Assembly: GCA_003021685.1 (NCBI GenBank)
Contig: PXRO01000005.1
Span: 1 to 64,000, forward strand
DNA: 64,000 nucleotides
DNA from: Halobacteriales archaeon QS_4_62_28
Lineage (GTDB): Archaea; Halobacteriota; Halobacteria; Halobacteriales; Haloarculaceae
Direction of reading: 5' to 3'
The notes beneath the pieces are model-generated. The model was not told where the DNA came from. It saw only the letters and a list, made by a program, of their open reading frames with translations, and did no database searches. Below, piece by piece: positions 53,235-60,766 of this stretch. Made by a program: the position numbers and the translations under genes. The number at the start of each line of letters is the position of its first letter. Within the stretch, counting starts at the first letter, position 1.

Positions 53235-54158
53235 ATGTCGCTGGTGTTACCGGGCGAGATAGTCGTCGAGGAGGTTCTACCGATCATTAGAGCGATGCTC
53301 GCCCGCGAACTCGCAGACCGTGGACTCACTCAGCAGGCCATCGCCGACCACCTCGGCGTGACCCAGGCGGCCGTGAGTTCGTATCTCACTGCCGATCCCG
53401 ACCGAACTGGACCAATCGCCGGTAATCCGCGAACCCAGGCGACCGTCGAGCGAATCGCCGACGGCCTGACCGAGGAGACGATGGACGGCTACGACGCGCT
53501 AGCGGAACTGCTCGATCTGATCGAGGCCTTCGAGGACCGCGGGCCGATCTGCGAACTCCACGAAGACGCGATGCCTGCGCTCCAGGGGTTGAGTTGTGAT
53601 CTCTGTGTCCGCGGCCCGGATGCAGACCTCACGGTCGAACGCGAGACGCTTTCGAACGTCCGCCGTGGCGCACGCCTGCTGTCGACTGCCGACGGGATGG
53701 TGGCGGCGATTCCCAACGTCGGGACGAACGTCGGGATGGCACTACCGGACGCGACGACGGCGACCGACGTGGCCGCGATTCCGGGCCGCATCCACGCGAT
53801 GCGTGGCAGGGTCGAAATCCCGGCGGAACCGGCCTTCGGCGCGTCTGAGCACGTCTCGACGGTGATCCTCGCAGCCAGGGCTGTCGATCCGGCCGTCAGT
53901 GGGGCGCTCAACCTCGCTACCGACGAGGCGATGCTCTCGGCTGCCCGGGACCGCGGCATCGATCCGCTCCGGTTCGACGCCGACTACGAGGACCGGAACG
54001 AGCGCCTCCGCGAACGATTCGAGGAACGGGGCGCGGTGCCACACGTCGCTTATCACGAGGGCGCGTTCGGTATCGAACCGATTACCTACGTCCTCGGCGA
54101 GACCGCAGAGGAAACCGCGGAACTGGCGGCCGAACTCGTCGCTAGCGCGGTGTCGTGA
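53235..54158 (+). CDS. thiR: ThiR-type thiamine regulator (HTH plus ThiN domain)
   Basis: The 307-aa protein has an N-terminal HTH (LADRGLTQQAIADHLGVTQA, then AVSSYLTAD). It then has a small cysteine segment (ICELHEDAMPALQGLSCDLC) and a C-terminal ThiN-like domain (SNVRRGARLL...GMALPDAT...PITYVLGETAEE). In archaea the HTH-ThiN fusion is the thiamine-responsive repressor ThiR; it may have lost or retained thiamine phosphate synthase activity. It is divergent from the tenA-tenA-symporter operon, which it probably controls. Confidence 0.9.
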   Translation: MSLVLPGEIVVEEVLPIIRAMLARELADRGLTQQAIADHLGVTQAAVSSYLTADPDRTGPIAGNPRTQATVERIADGLTEETMDGYDALAELLDLIEAFEDRGPICELHEDAMPALQGLSCDLCVRGPDADLTVERETLSNVRRGARLLSTADGMVAAIPNVGTNVGMALPDATTATDVAAIPGRIHAMRGRVEIPAEPAFGASEHVSTVILAARAVDPAVSGALNLATDEAMLSAARDRGIDPLRFDADYEDRNERLRERFEERGAVPHVAYHEGAFGIEPITYVLGETAEETAELAAELVASAVS

Positions 54159-54245
54159 ATCACAATCGAGGTTCAGGACCTGGAGGACGATCCGAATCGC
54201 GAGTGAGGTCTGCTGTTGGGTGGCGTCGAATGTGCCGACCGGTCG

Positions 54246-54875
54246 CTACTCGATGTCTTCGCGGTCGGTGACGACTGGACAGTCCAGCAGTCGAACCGTC
54301 TCCATATCGAGGAACTCGATGATCTCGGCGCTCTCGTGGGAGCAGTGGACATTCGGCGGTTCGGAGAAATGTTCGCACTGCTCACAGAAGGCGTGTTTCG
54401 ATACTTCGACGTAGCGTGACCCCTCAGGCACGACGGGGCCGTCGTCGTCCTCACCGTCCTCGGTGATCGATGCCCACACTTCGCTGGCGTCGACACTGCC
54501 GACATCGACCTCTTCGAAAACGCTCTGTTCGGTGCTGAAGGGGTCGTCGGTCGGCGCGTCCAGGTCGGCGAATAGGTCATCAATCGGCGACTGTCTGCCC
54601 GTCTCACCCTGTGTCCGAGTGTCGCCGGTCGGTGCACCATCGTGGTCCGGACCGCCGCTTGCTGGTTCGCGGTCGAAGTCGGTGAAGGGGTCGTTCGGGG
54701 CCTCCCACTCCTCGCCATCCCGGGACGAGTGCTCGTCGCCCGTCTCGTCCCCTTCTCTCCCGGCAGTGTCGTCGAGACGCTGGAAGGGGTCACCCCCCCG
54801 CTCGGGGTTCCCGAGGCGCTCGAAGGGGTCGTCCGTGTCGCCGTCGTCCATCTCGTCGCCAGTGTCGTCGGTCAT
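54246..54875 (-). CDS. Acidic multi-domain hypothetical protein
   Basis: The 209-aa protein has a long, very acidic disordered N-terminal part with a repeated DDPFERL/DPFQRL/DDPFSTEQ motif. A compact C-terminal segment follows with a cysteine set (HAFCEQCEHFSEPPNVHCSH) that probably binds zinc. The start overlaps the coiled-coil gene by 4 bp. It is the third gene of a minus-strand module with the RecA-like ATPase. The repeated PF motif may be a docking element for partners. I know of no assigned function. Confidence 0.7.
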   Translation of the reverse strand: MTDDTGDEMDDGDTDDPFERLGNPERGGDPFQRLDDTAGREGDETGDEHSSRDGEEWEAPNDPFTDFDREPASGGPDHDGAPTGDTRTQGETGRQSPIDDLFADLDAPTDDPFSTEQSVFEEVDVGSVDASEVWASITEDGEDDDGPVVPEGSRYVEVSKHAFCEQCEHFSEPPNVHCSHESAEIIEFLDMETVRLLDCPVVTDREDIE

Positions 54876-55903
54876 TCGTGTTCGGGCGCTCCAGATTCGA
54901 GTTCTGCGGCGGTCACGAGTCGCGCCGTCGAGCGGAATAGGCCACCTTCCGGACGCACGTCGGCCACTGCCGCGTTACAGTGAGGACATTCCGGATCGGT
55001 CAGGAGTGCGATAGCGACCGATTCACTACAGTTCTCACAACTGGCCGACGTAATACCTTCCTGGGCGGCGGCACGCTTGATTCGCTCGACTGCCTGCTGG
55101 TGGCTGTCCCGACCGCTGATCTCGTCGCGCAGATCGCTGACGACCCACGCGACGCGCTTGAGTTTGTCCTCGGCGTCTTCGACTCGCCTGACCACGTCTG
55201 CCACCGTCTCGTCGGTTTCGGCGACGCGTTCGTCCAGTGCATCGAGGTCGTCCCGGGCCGCGAGGAGGTCGGCGTTACTTTCTTCGATTGCGTCGTCGAG
55301 ACGCTCGATGACCTCGTGTGTGTGGTCGGCCGGCGCTTTCCCGTCAGTCTCCTTTTTGACCTGGATCACTCGCTCGCGCACGTCCTCGATCTGCTGGTCG
55401 GTCTTCTCGTCGAGTTGTTCGACCTGGGCCTCGACCGCCGCCGTGGCCCCGGACAACTGTTCGTCGAGTTGACCCTCGACCGCATCGGCGATGTTCGGGA
55501 GCTTGTCGGCGATGGCCGTCTCGACGGCGTCGGCAAGCCGATTCTCGACGACCTGTTCGACGCGGTCTTCGACGGCCGTCTCGACCTGGGTCGTGACGAC
55601 ATCGGTGACACGATCCTCTATCTCGCCGTCCAGACGCTCGGGGAGTTCGGCTTTCAGGTGGTCCGAGACGGCCGCCCGTGTCGCTTTCGTCGCCTCAGTT
55701 TCGATTGCCGTCCGGACTGTCTCCTCGATTTCACCGACCGCCGCCTCGTCGAGTGACTCGGTCGCGTGATAGGTCCTGAGTAACTGTCGGACGATATCGT
55801 CGCGACTCACGTTCGCCTGTTTGGCCTGCTGGTCCAGCCATTCGTCGAGTTCAGCAGCGAGATCCAGCGAGACAGACTGCTCTTCGCGCGACTCACTCGC
55901 CAT
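54872..55903 (-). CDS. RHH/coiled-coil/zinc-ribbon protein
   Basis: The 343-aa protein starts with a ribbon-helix-helix-like segment (VSLDLAAELDEWLDQQAKQA...SRDDIVRQLLRTYHA). A long predicted coiled coil of about 220 residues follows, rich in Glu, Asp and Ala. A C-terminal zinc ribbon (CENCSESVAIALLTDPECPHC) completes it. The layout could link DNA to a partner over distance. It lies between the RecA-like ATPase and the acidic protein and overlaps the latter by 4 bp. Confidence 0.78.
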   Translation of the reverse strand: MASESREEQSVSLDLAAELDEWLDQQAKQANVSRDDIVRQLLRTYHATESLDEAAVGEIEETVRTAIETEATKATRAAVSDHLKAELPERLDGEIEDRVTDVVTTQVETAVEDRVEQVVENRLADAVETAIADKLPNIADAVEGQLDEQLSGATAAVEAQVEQLDEKTDQQIEDVRERVIQVKKETDGKAPADHTHEVIERLDDAIEESNADLLAARDDLDALDERVAETDETVADVVRRVEDAEDKLKRVAWVVSDLRDEISGRDSHQQAVERIKRAAAQEGITSASCENCSESVAIALLTDPECPHCNAAVADVRPEGGLFRSTARLVTAAELESGAPEHE

Positions 55904-55983
55904 TGTGAACCCTTATCGTAACCAGACAGTTAAGGGTTTGCCGTCGATTTCAGGCGATGATAGTTCAGCTCTGTATCCGGCGA

Positions 55984-56823
55984 TCACCTGATCTTTCGCA
56001 CGTCGCTGATGTCGAATCCACCGTCGCCGATTTCGGTTTCGAACCTGACGATGTTCTCGTCCTCGATCTGTGAGAGGACGCCACGGAACTGGGAGACGAC
56101 GAGCGTCCGGGCACGCGTGGACCCACCCGACTCCCACTCGAAGCGCATCGCGCCGGTCGTCGCGTCGGTCAACTGTGCGTACCGCTTGGACGTGACCGTT
56201 TCGTGGTTCAGGTGGACGAGAATGAGTCCGTTCCATTCGTGGGCGGCCTTGGTCAGCCCTTGGACGAGATAGCTGATGTCCGACCAGTCGATATCGTCGC
56301 CCATCGCACCCACCAGGTCACTCAGCGAATCGATGACGACGAGGTTCGCCGGCGCAATCTCGCTCAGTTTGCTCCCGAGTGCCTCCATGAGCCCCTGGCG
56401 CTCGTGGCGCTTGCGCAGGTCGGTGATGTTGTGCGTTGCGCCGGCATACCAGTCCCGGGGCACCGGGCTGACGTGGAAGTACCGCTCTGCCATCTCGTGG
56501 AACACGACGTTCTCGAACCCGCTGTCGACGATCTCCTCGTCCATCGCCAGACGCATCTCCTGGCTCAATTTCTCTTTCGAGGCGGTGAACGAGATGTAGT
56601 GGACCTCCTCGGGATCGATTGCGTCGGTCGCGCGCGACCCGTAATAGAGGTCGTGCAATGTCTCGTTGTCGCCAGTCGCGAGGCCGTTGATCAGCGCGCT
56701 CGTGTACATGAACTCCCGCGATCCAGCCCCCGATTCTCCGGACACCAGTACGACACTCCCCGTCGGTGCGCCACCCTTGATCGTGGTGTCCAGTTGCCGA
56801 ATGCCAAACGGGATGCGATCCAT
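55984..56823 (-). CDS. RecA/RAD55-like (HTR-like) ATPase-fold protein
   Basis: The 279-aa protein has the KaiC/RAD55 fold. It begins MDRIPFGIRQLDTTIKGGAP. The Walker A position reads GESGAGSR (residues 29-36), lacking the Lys-Ser/Thr pair. The Walker B region is LVVIDSLSDLVG. The C-terminal VVSQFRGVLSQIEDEN segment is like other haloarchaeal HTR-like proteins, in which I recall the same altered loop. Nucleotide binding may be weak or lost. It is the first gene of the three-gene module. ATG 56823 is chosen; 56829 is possible. Confidence 0.85.
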   Translation of the reverse strand: MDRIPFGIRQLDTTIKGGAPTGSVVLVSGESGAGSREFMYTSALINGLATGDNETLHDLYYGSRATDAIDPEEVHYISFTASKEKLSQEMRLAMDEEIVDSGFENVVFHEMAERYFHVSPVPRDWYAGATHNITDLRKRHERQGLMEALGSKLSEIAPANLVVIDSLSDLVGAMGDDIDWSDISYLVQGLTKAAHEWNGLILVHLNHETVTSKRYAQLTDATTGAMRFEWESGGSTRARTLVVSQFRGVLSQIEDENIVRFETEIGDGGFDISDVRKIR

Positions 56824-56829
56824 ATCCAC

Positions 56830-57335
56830 ACACTTCCGTGACGGTGCTTAATCCTTGTCCCGACTACCTAGCCGTGTTCAGATAGGAGACCGAGATAGGG
56901 TGTCATAGAACGACTCCCAATGTGGTTGATTTCAGTCACATTGGGGCGAATCACCTGCTCAGCAAGCATGCGAACCTACCACTGTGAGTTCTACCAGATA
57001 TGGCAAATGTTCTCGGAGTTGTACAAGATGGAGGGCAGAAGTCTTGTACTCTACACTCGGCTGGCAGAAATATGAAATATTGAAATTACCAGATTATTAA
57101 TTTCATATATATCAGATATTATGGTATATCTGACTCTAGTTCATCACTGCTGAGCCAGATTCAGGCCCGGCTGTGCAATCTGGTATATTAATTTGGAACG
57201 TGTATAAGGGTAAGAAAGTTCGATCCAAAATATTGGGAGTGATAATTGGGAGCTGATACTTATATAAATGTGCACATAAACCAATTTTATAGATTGAAAT
57301 TGTGTCCAGTATCGACATAGTTGGAGGGAGCTTAA
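56830..57335. other. AT-rich intergenic region with inverted repeat and hairpin
   Basis: The left part holds GGTGTCATAGAACG at 56899-56912, the left copy of the 14-bp inverted repeat that flanks the kinase island. CCCAATGTG/CACATTGGG at about 56917-56945 forms a 9-bp hairpin. A short frame from 56969 (35 codons) shows no family. From about 57060 to 57330 the DNA is very AT-rich, unlike the rest of the window, and probably holds the promoter of the kinase gene. No complete gene is seen. Confidence 0.55.
56899..56912. repeat. Left 14-bp inverted repeat of kinase island
   Basis: GGTGTCATAGAACG here is matched exactly by its reverse complement at 58919-58932. The pair encloses about 2.0 kb holding the AT-rich kinase gene. 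It may be the terminal repeat of a decayed mobile element. Confidence 0.5.
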
Positions 57336-58847
57336 ATGTCACAAATACACGATAAGTATCAAAGAACGGACTATTATGTAGTCCCAGTGCTCATAGCCGG
57401 GTTTGCAGTCCTCAGTGCTATTGTTCAACTGATTATTTTTCCTCCTATCCAGCCCTCATGGGTACAATTCGTTTTCGAGGGGATGTTCCCACTAATGGCA
57501 GTAGTGGGGTTGTTTCTTGTTCAGCGGATGGCACTCGATACCGAAGTCAAGCGTCCCCTCGTGCTCTCGCTGTTTTTCGTTGTGATGTATGGCGTTACGG
57601 AGACAGTTGACGAACTGGTGTTGCCACCACTGTGGGTTAGCGTTGTCTTCGAACACCTGTTTCTACTCGTTGGTACCGGATTCTCACTGATAGCCCTCCG
57701 TCGGTGGGCTGCCAATCGCCGCGATAGAGAGCAAGGGCTACGGCGGTATCAGACAGCTATCGAGACGTCGCCAGGGCCTATTTACGCTATCGATATGAAT
57801 CATCGGTTCACATTGGTCAACGGGGCCTTTGTCTCACTTGTCGGGAAACCCCGTGAGCAGTTGCTCGGAGAGCCACTCTCTCTCCTTTTAGACGAGGAAA
57901 TAATGAACGAACAGGAATTCAAACAGACACAGGAGGCCTTCGAATCCTTACGGACAGGCCGGGAACAGACAGTTCGCCTAGAAACGACAGTGTCGACCCG
58001 TGAAGCTCGGCGAACGTTCGAACATTCGTTATCGTATTTTACACACGAGTCACACAACGCGTTTGTTAGCGTCGGCCACGATATCACGTCACGTGAGGAG
58101 CGACGAGAACAACTCAAAATGCTCAACCGATTGCTGCGACATAATCTCCGTAATGCTTTCACCGTAATCAACGGATGTGCTGACCATATATACAAATCAG
58201 TCTCCGGAAACGAGCCGGTAGAGACTAACTCAGACCAACAGGGTCAGAGTCAGATATCATACTCCGAATCTCAATCGCGGACGGCAGAGTTAGCCACCAA
58301 AATAATAGACAGATCGGCGAAGTTACTCGCCCAGACGGAGAAAGTGAAACGGCTCGAAAAGGTCTATTCTTCTGATAACTCACCCACGAATATCCAACTC
58401 AATGATTTTCTCAACGAGATCAGGCGGATCTCACAAAAGCGATATCCTAATTCACAGTTTGGGGTTACAGCTCCAAGTGAACAAATTACGGTTCCGGATG
58501 TTGCCCTCGGTGAGGTTATCGATGAACTCATCGAAAATGCCAATGAACATGTAGAAAGCCCGTCGATTGAGCTCCGTGGAATTGTGGAATCTGACAGGTT
58601 GAAAATAGAGATAATCGACGATGGGCCTGGACTGCCTGAAACAGAACGTGAGATAGTTGAGAACCGCTCCCAAGTACCTCTAAATCACAGCACTGGTATT
58701 GGGCTGTGGGTTGCTCGCTGGATCATTGAGCAGTCTGGCGGTTCAATATCTTTCGGCGAGGCTGACTCGGATGGAACAGTCGCGATCATTACCTGCCCTA
58801 TTGATCGAACACCTAAGGAACCGTCCGCCGAGGACACCAAAGTCTAA
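57336..58847 (+). CDS. Membrane histidine kinase with PAS domain
   Basis: The 503-aa protein has three hydrophobic segments (residues 14-105), then a PAS domain (AIETSPGPIYAIDMNHRFTL). A HisKA region follows with the phospho-acceptor His in NRLLRHNLRNAFTVING. The HATPase domain has intact N-box (DELIENANEHV), G1 (IDDGPGLPETE) and G2 (GIGLWVARWII). Codon use and base composition are AT-richer than the neighbours, and the flanking inverted repeat supports transfer. The stimulus and partner regulator are unknown. Confidence 0.9.
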   Translation: MSQIHDKYQRTDYYVVPVLIAGFAVLSAIVQLIIFPPIQPSWVQFVFEGMFPLMAVVGLFLVQRMALDTEVKRPLVLSLFFVVMYGVTETVDELVLPPLWVSVVFEHLFLLVGTGFSLIALRRWAANRRDREQGLRRYQTAIETSPGPIYAIDMNHRFTLVNGAFVSLVGKPREQLLGEPLSLLLDEEIMNEQEFKQTQEAFESLRTGREQTVRLETTVSTREARRTFEHSLSYFTHESHNAFVSVGHDITSREERREQLKMLNRLLRHNLRNAFTVINGCADHIYKSVSGNEPVETNSDQQGQSQISYSESQSRTAELATKIIDRSAKLLAQTEKVKRLEKVYSSDNSPTNIQLNDFLNEIRRISQKRYPNSQFGVTAPSEQITVPDVALGEVIDELIENANEHVESPSIELRGIVESDRLKIEIIDDGPGLPETEREIVENRSQVPLNHSTGIGLWVARWIIEQSGGSISFGEADSDGTVAIITCPIDRTPKEPSAEDTKV

Positions 58848-58950
58848 CAGCTGTATACCAGTTCTTGGTTAGTTTGTACTGACCAGTGCGACGGAGCTGA
58901 TAGGCTATGTGTGAGAACCGTTCTATGACACCTTGGACCAAAAAAAGCCT
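58848..58950. other. Spacer with right 14-bp inverted repeat
   Basis: CGTTCTATGACACC at 58919-58932 is the right partner of the repeat at 56899-56912. It is followed by a short A-rich run and then the structured element at 58951. No gene is seen. Confidence 0.45.
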
Positions 58951-59281
58951 CAAAGCACCGAAAGCCCTCGCCTTACGCGGCGGCAGTTGCCGCCGCGGAG
59001 AAGGCGGTCGGTGAAGCCGACCGCCCGTTGCGGGAACCCGGACCCCGCAAGCCACGAGGGACTCCGTCCCTCGGCCCGTGCGAACGGCTCCGCCGCGAGC
59101 AGACACCTGTCGGAGCGTGGTTCGAAAGACCTCCGGTCTTTCGTCATCACGAAAGGCGCGAATGCGCCTTTCGGTCGACAGCGTGGGTCCCGGGATGCTC
59201 GTGAGCGGAGCGAACGAGCGCTCAAAGACGAGCGAAGCGAGTCTTTGGTGCCGCAACTGTACGAGGGCTTTCGGTGCTTTG
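58951..59281. repeat. 331-nt hairpin-array element with perfect 20-bp inverted ends
   Basis: CAAAGCACCGAAAGCCCTCG at 58951-58970 is exactly complementary to 59262-59281. Between the ends at least seven perfect stems follow one another: 58977-58996 (8 bp, loop AGTT), 59003-59025 (9 bp), 59028-59050 (7 bp), 59055-59073 (8 bp, loop TCC), 59123-59143 (9 bp, loop TCC), 59150-59173 (10 bp, loop GAAT) and 59223-59247 (7 bp). Short frames here are shadows. It may act as a structured RNA or a DNA element. No protein is supported. Confidence 0.8.
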
Positions 59282-59312
59282 CAGACGTTCCTCTCGATTC
59301 TGAGCACTGCCA

Positions 59313-60302
59313 CTACCCGAGCGTCGGTCCGTCGGTAACGGTCACGCCCTCGTTGCGGGGGCAAGCGACACGCACATCGGCCTCAATCGAGAGGTCACTG
59401 AGTGCCATTTCGACGCCAGTCATCGCGGTATCGACATTACCGCGGGTCGTCAGGCCCCACACCGCGGGTCCCCACGAGGACTGGCCGGCACCCGCGACCG
59501 CTGGCTGCTGGGTGAGCCGTTCGACGATTCGGCCGGCCGGCGGGCGATAGACACCTCCCTGTTCGTCGGCGTACCAGGCACCGTTGAGTCGGCCCAGGCG
59601 GGCCCCACCGGTGCCAAAGCGTCGGTGGTCGCCCTCGGCGGCGGCCGGGAGCAGGAGTCGGGTCAGCGTGGCAGCCACGTCGTCGGCGATGCCCGCATCG
59701 GCCCGTTCGACGGCCTGGCGCATGTGGCGGTCCTCCTCGGCACCGCTCGCGCCCGGTTCCACGTCGGGGACCACGAGCAGAAACCGCCAGTTGTCGGGCA
59801 GTTCGTGGCGGGCGATCACCGGCGGGACGGTCCAGTCGCCGTTGGCCGGTGGCTCGGAGGTGAACCGCTCGGTCGGATGGCCCCCATCGACGACGAACCC
59901 GCCGGACTCGAAGGTGGCGACGCCGACGCCGCTTCGCCCGCCACGGCCGAGGTCCGGGGCACGTTCGCGGGGTTCGACCTCGCGGTCGTGCGCCCGAGCG
60001 ACAGCGACGAGAATCGCCATCGCGAGCTGGGTGCCACTGCCAAGGCCCATGTGCCGGGGCATCCGCTCTCTGACCGAGAGGCGAGCGCCCTCGACGCCGA
60101 GTGTCGCGACCACTCGACGGAGATACGACTCGGCTTCGCCGTCGTCACAAACAATCTCGTCGGCCCGCTGTGCGTCGACGACGAGTTGTGGCTCGTCGAG
60201 GGCCACTCCCACGCCGCCGTACAGTCGCTCGTTGGCCAGCGCGAGGTTCTGGAAACCGAAGTGAAGTCGCGCCGCCGTCGTGACCGTCACCATATCACCC
60301 AT
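59313..60302 (-). CDS. mptG: Beta-ribofuranosylaminobenzene 5'-phosphate synthase
   Basis: The 329-aa enzyme belongs to the GHMP-like beta-RFAP synthase family, which joins PRPP and p-aminobenzoate or 4-hydroxybenzoate in the first step of methanopterin-type cofactor synthesis. TAARLHFGFQN at the N-terminus, MPRHMGLGSGTQLAMAI (GHMP ATP-like loop) and GRGGRSGVGVATFESGG are diagnostic. Start 60302 (MGDMVTV) or 60293 are possible. The gene is enclosed by two structured elements of the same family, which is unusual. Confidence 0.9.
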   Translation of the reverse strand: MGDMVTVTTAARLHFGFQNLALANERLYGGVGVALDEPQLVVDAQRADEIVCDDGEAESYLRRVVATLGVEGARLSVRERMPRHMGLGSGTQLAMAILVAVARAHDREVEPRERAPDLGRGGRSGVGVATFESGGFVVDGGHPTERFTSEPPANGDWTVPPVIARHELPDNWRFLLVVPDVEPGASGAEEDRHMRQAVERADAGIADDVAATLTRLLLPAAAEGDHRRFGTGGARLGRLNGAWYADEQGGVYRPPAGRIVERLTQQPAVAGAGQSSWGPAVWGLTTRGNVDTAMTGVEMALSDLSIEADVRVACPRNEGVTVTDGPTLG

Positions 60303-60380
60303 TTGCACTGGCGCGAAATGAAGGGTCGGGCTTCCGTACTGACGAGGGAAGCCACGAACGAGTGTTCGTCCTGATCCACG
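60303..60380. other. Short spacer upstream of mptG
   Basis: These 78 bases carry the mptG promoter side and lead into the structured element. No distinct TATA box is obvious on the minus strand. Confidence 0.3.
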
Positions 60381-60650
60381 ACACCGAAAGCCCTCGGTGC
60401 TCTCGCGACCGCTGAGCGACATATCCGCAATCGCTTCGCTCTTTCGGATAGTGGTCGCTCAGACGGTCACGTACACGCGAGAGCACCTCGCCCTTTCATC
60501 CACCAGGGAACGATTGGTTGGCCGATTAGCCGAATCCTGGCGGATGAAAGGGCGAGCGGGGTTCCGGGAACCCTGACGACGCAAGCACGCGAACGGGGTG
60601 AGCGCGCGCAGCGAGTCACGGGACCGGAACCCCGCGAGGGCTTTCGGTGT
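60381..60650. repeat. 270-nt four-way-junction-like structured element
   Basis: ACACCGAAAGCCCTCG at 60381-60396 pairs perfectly with 60635-60650. Three arms fill the interior with no unpaired base between them. Arm 1, 60397-60486, pairs GTGCTCTCGCG with CGCGAGAGCAC, plus CTGAGCGAC/GTCGCTCAG and TATCCG/CGGATA inside. Arm 2, 60487-60556, pairs CTCGCCCTTTCATCC with GGATGAAAGGGCGAG, plus CCAGG/CCTGG inside. Arm 3, 60557-60634, pairs CGGGGTTCCG with CGGAACCCCG. Bases around GGGAACCC-GAC-CGCAAGC resemble the 59-kb element. It lies between mptG and ilvD. Confidence 0.8.
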
Positions 60651-60766
60651 GTCTGGATTATTGTCCTGCTCCGTATGTCGCCTCTCGATCACTCGCTCCA
60701 TTCCCGTCCGAACCGGTGAACACGACAGTCCGTGTCCTTAAGGTTCCCCATCGCCCACTCCGCAGT

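Noticed and set aside
56969-57074. 35-codon frame in the AT-rich region as a transposase remnant
   Set aside because: The short sequence does not show a DDE or HUH motif; evidence is too weak to call.
58933-59550. Long plus-strand frame across the 59-kb element (205 aa)
   Set aside because: Composition is Arg/Ser-rich, it crosses the hairpin array and runs antisense into mptG. It is a shadow of structured high-GC DNA.
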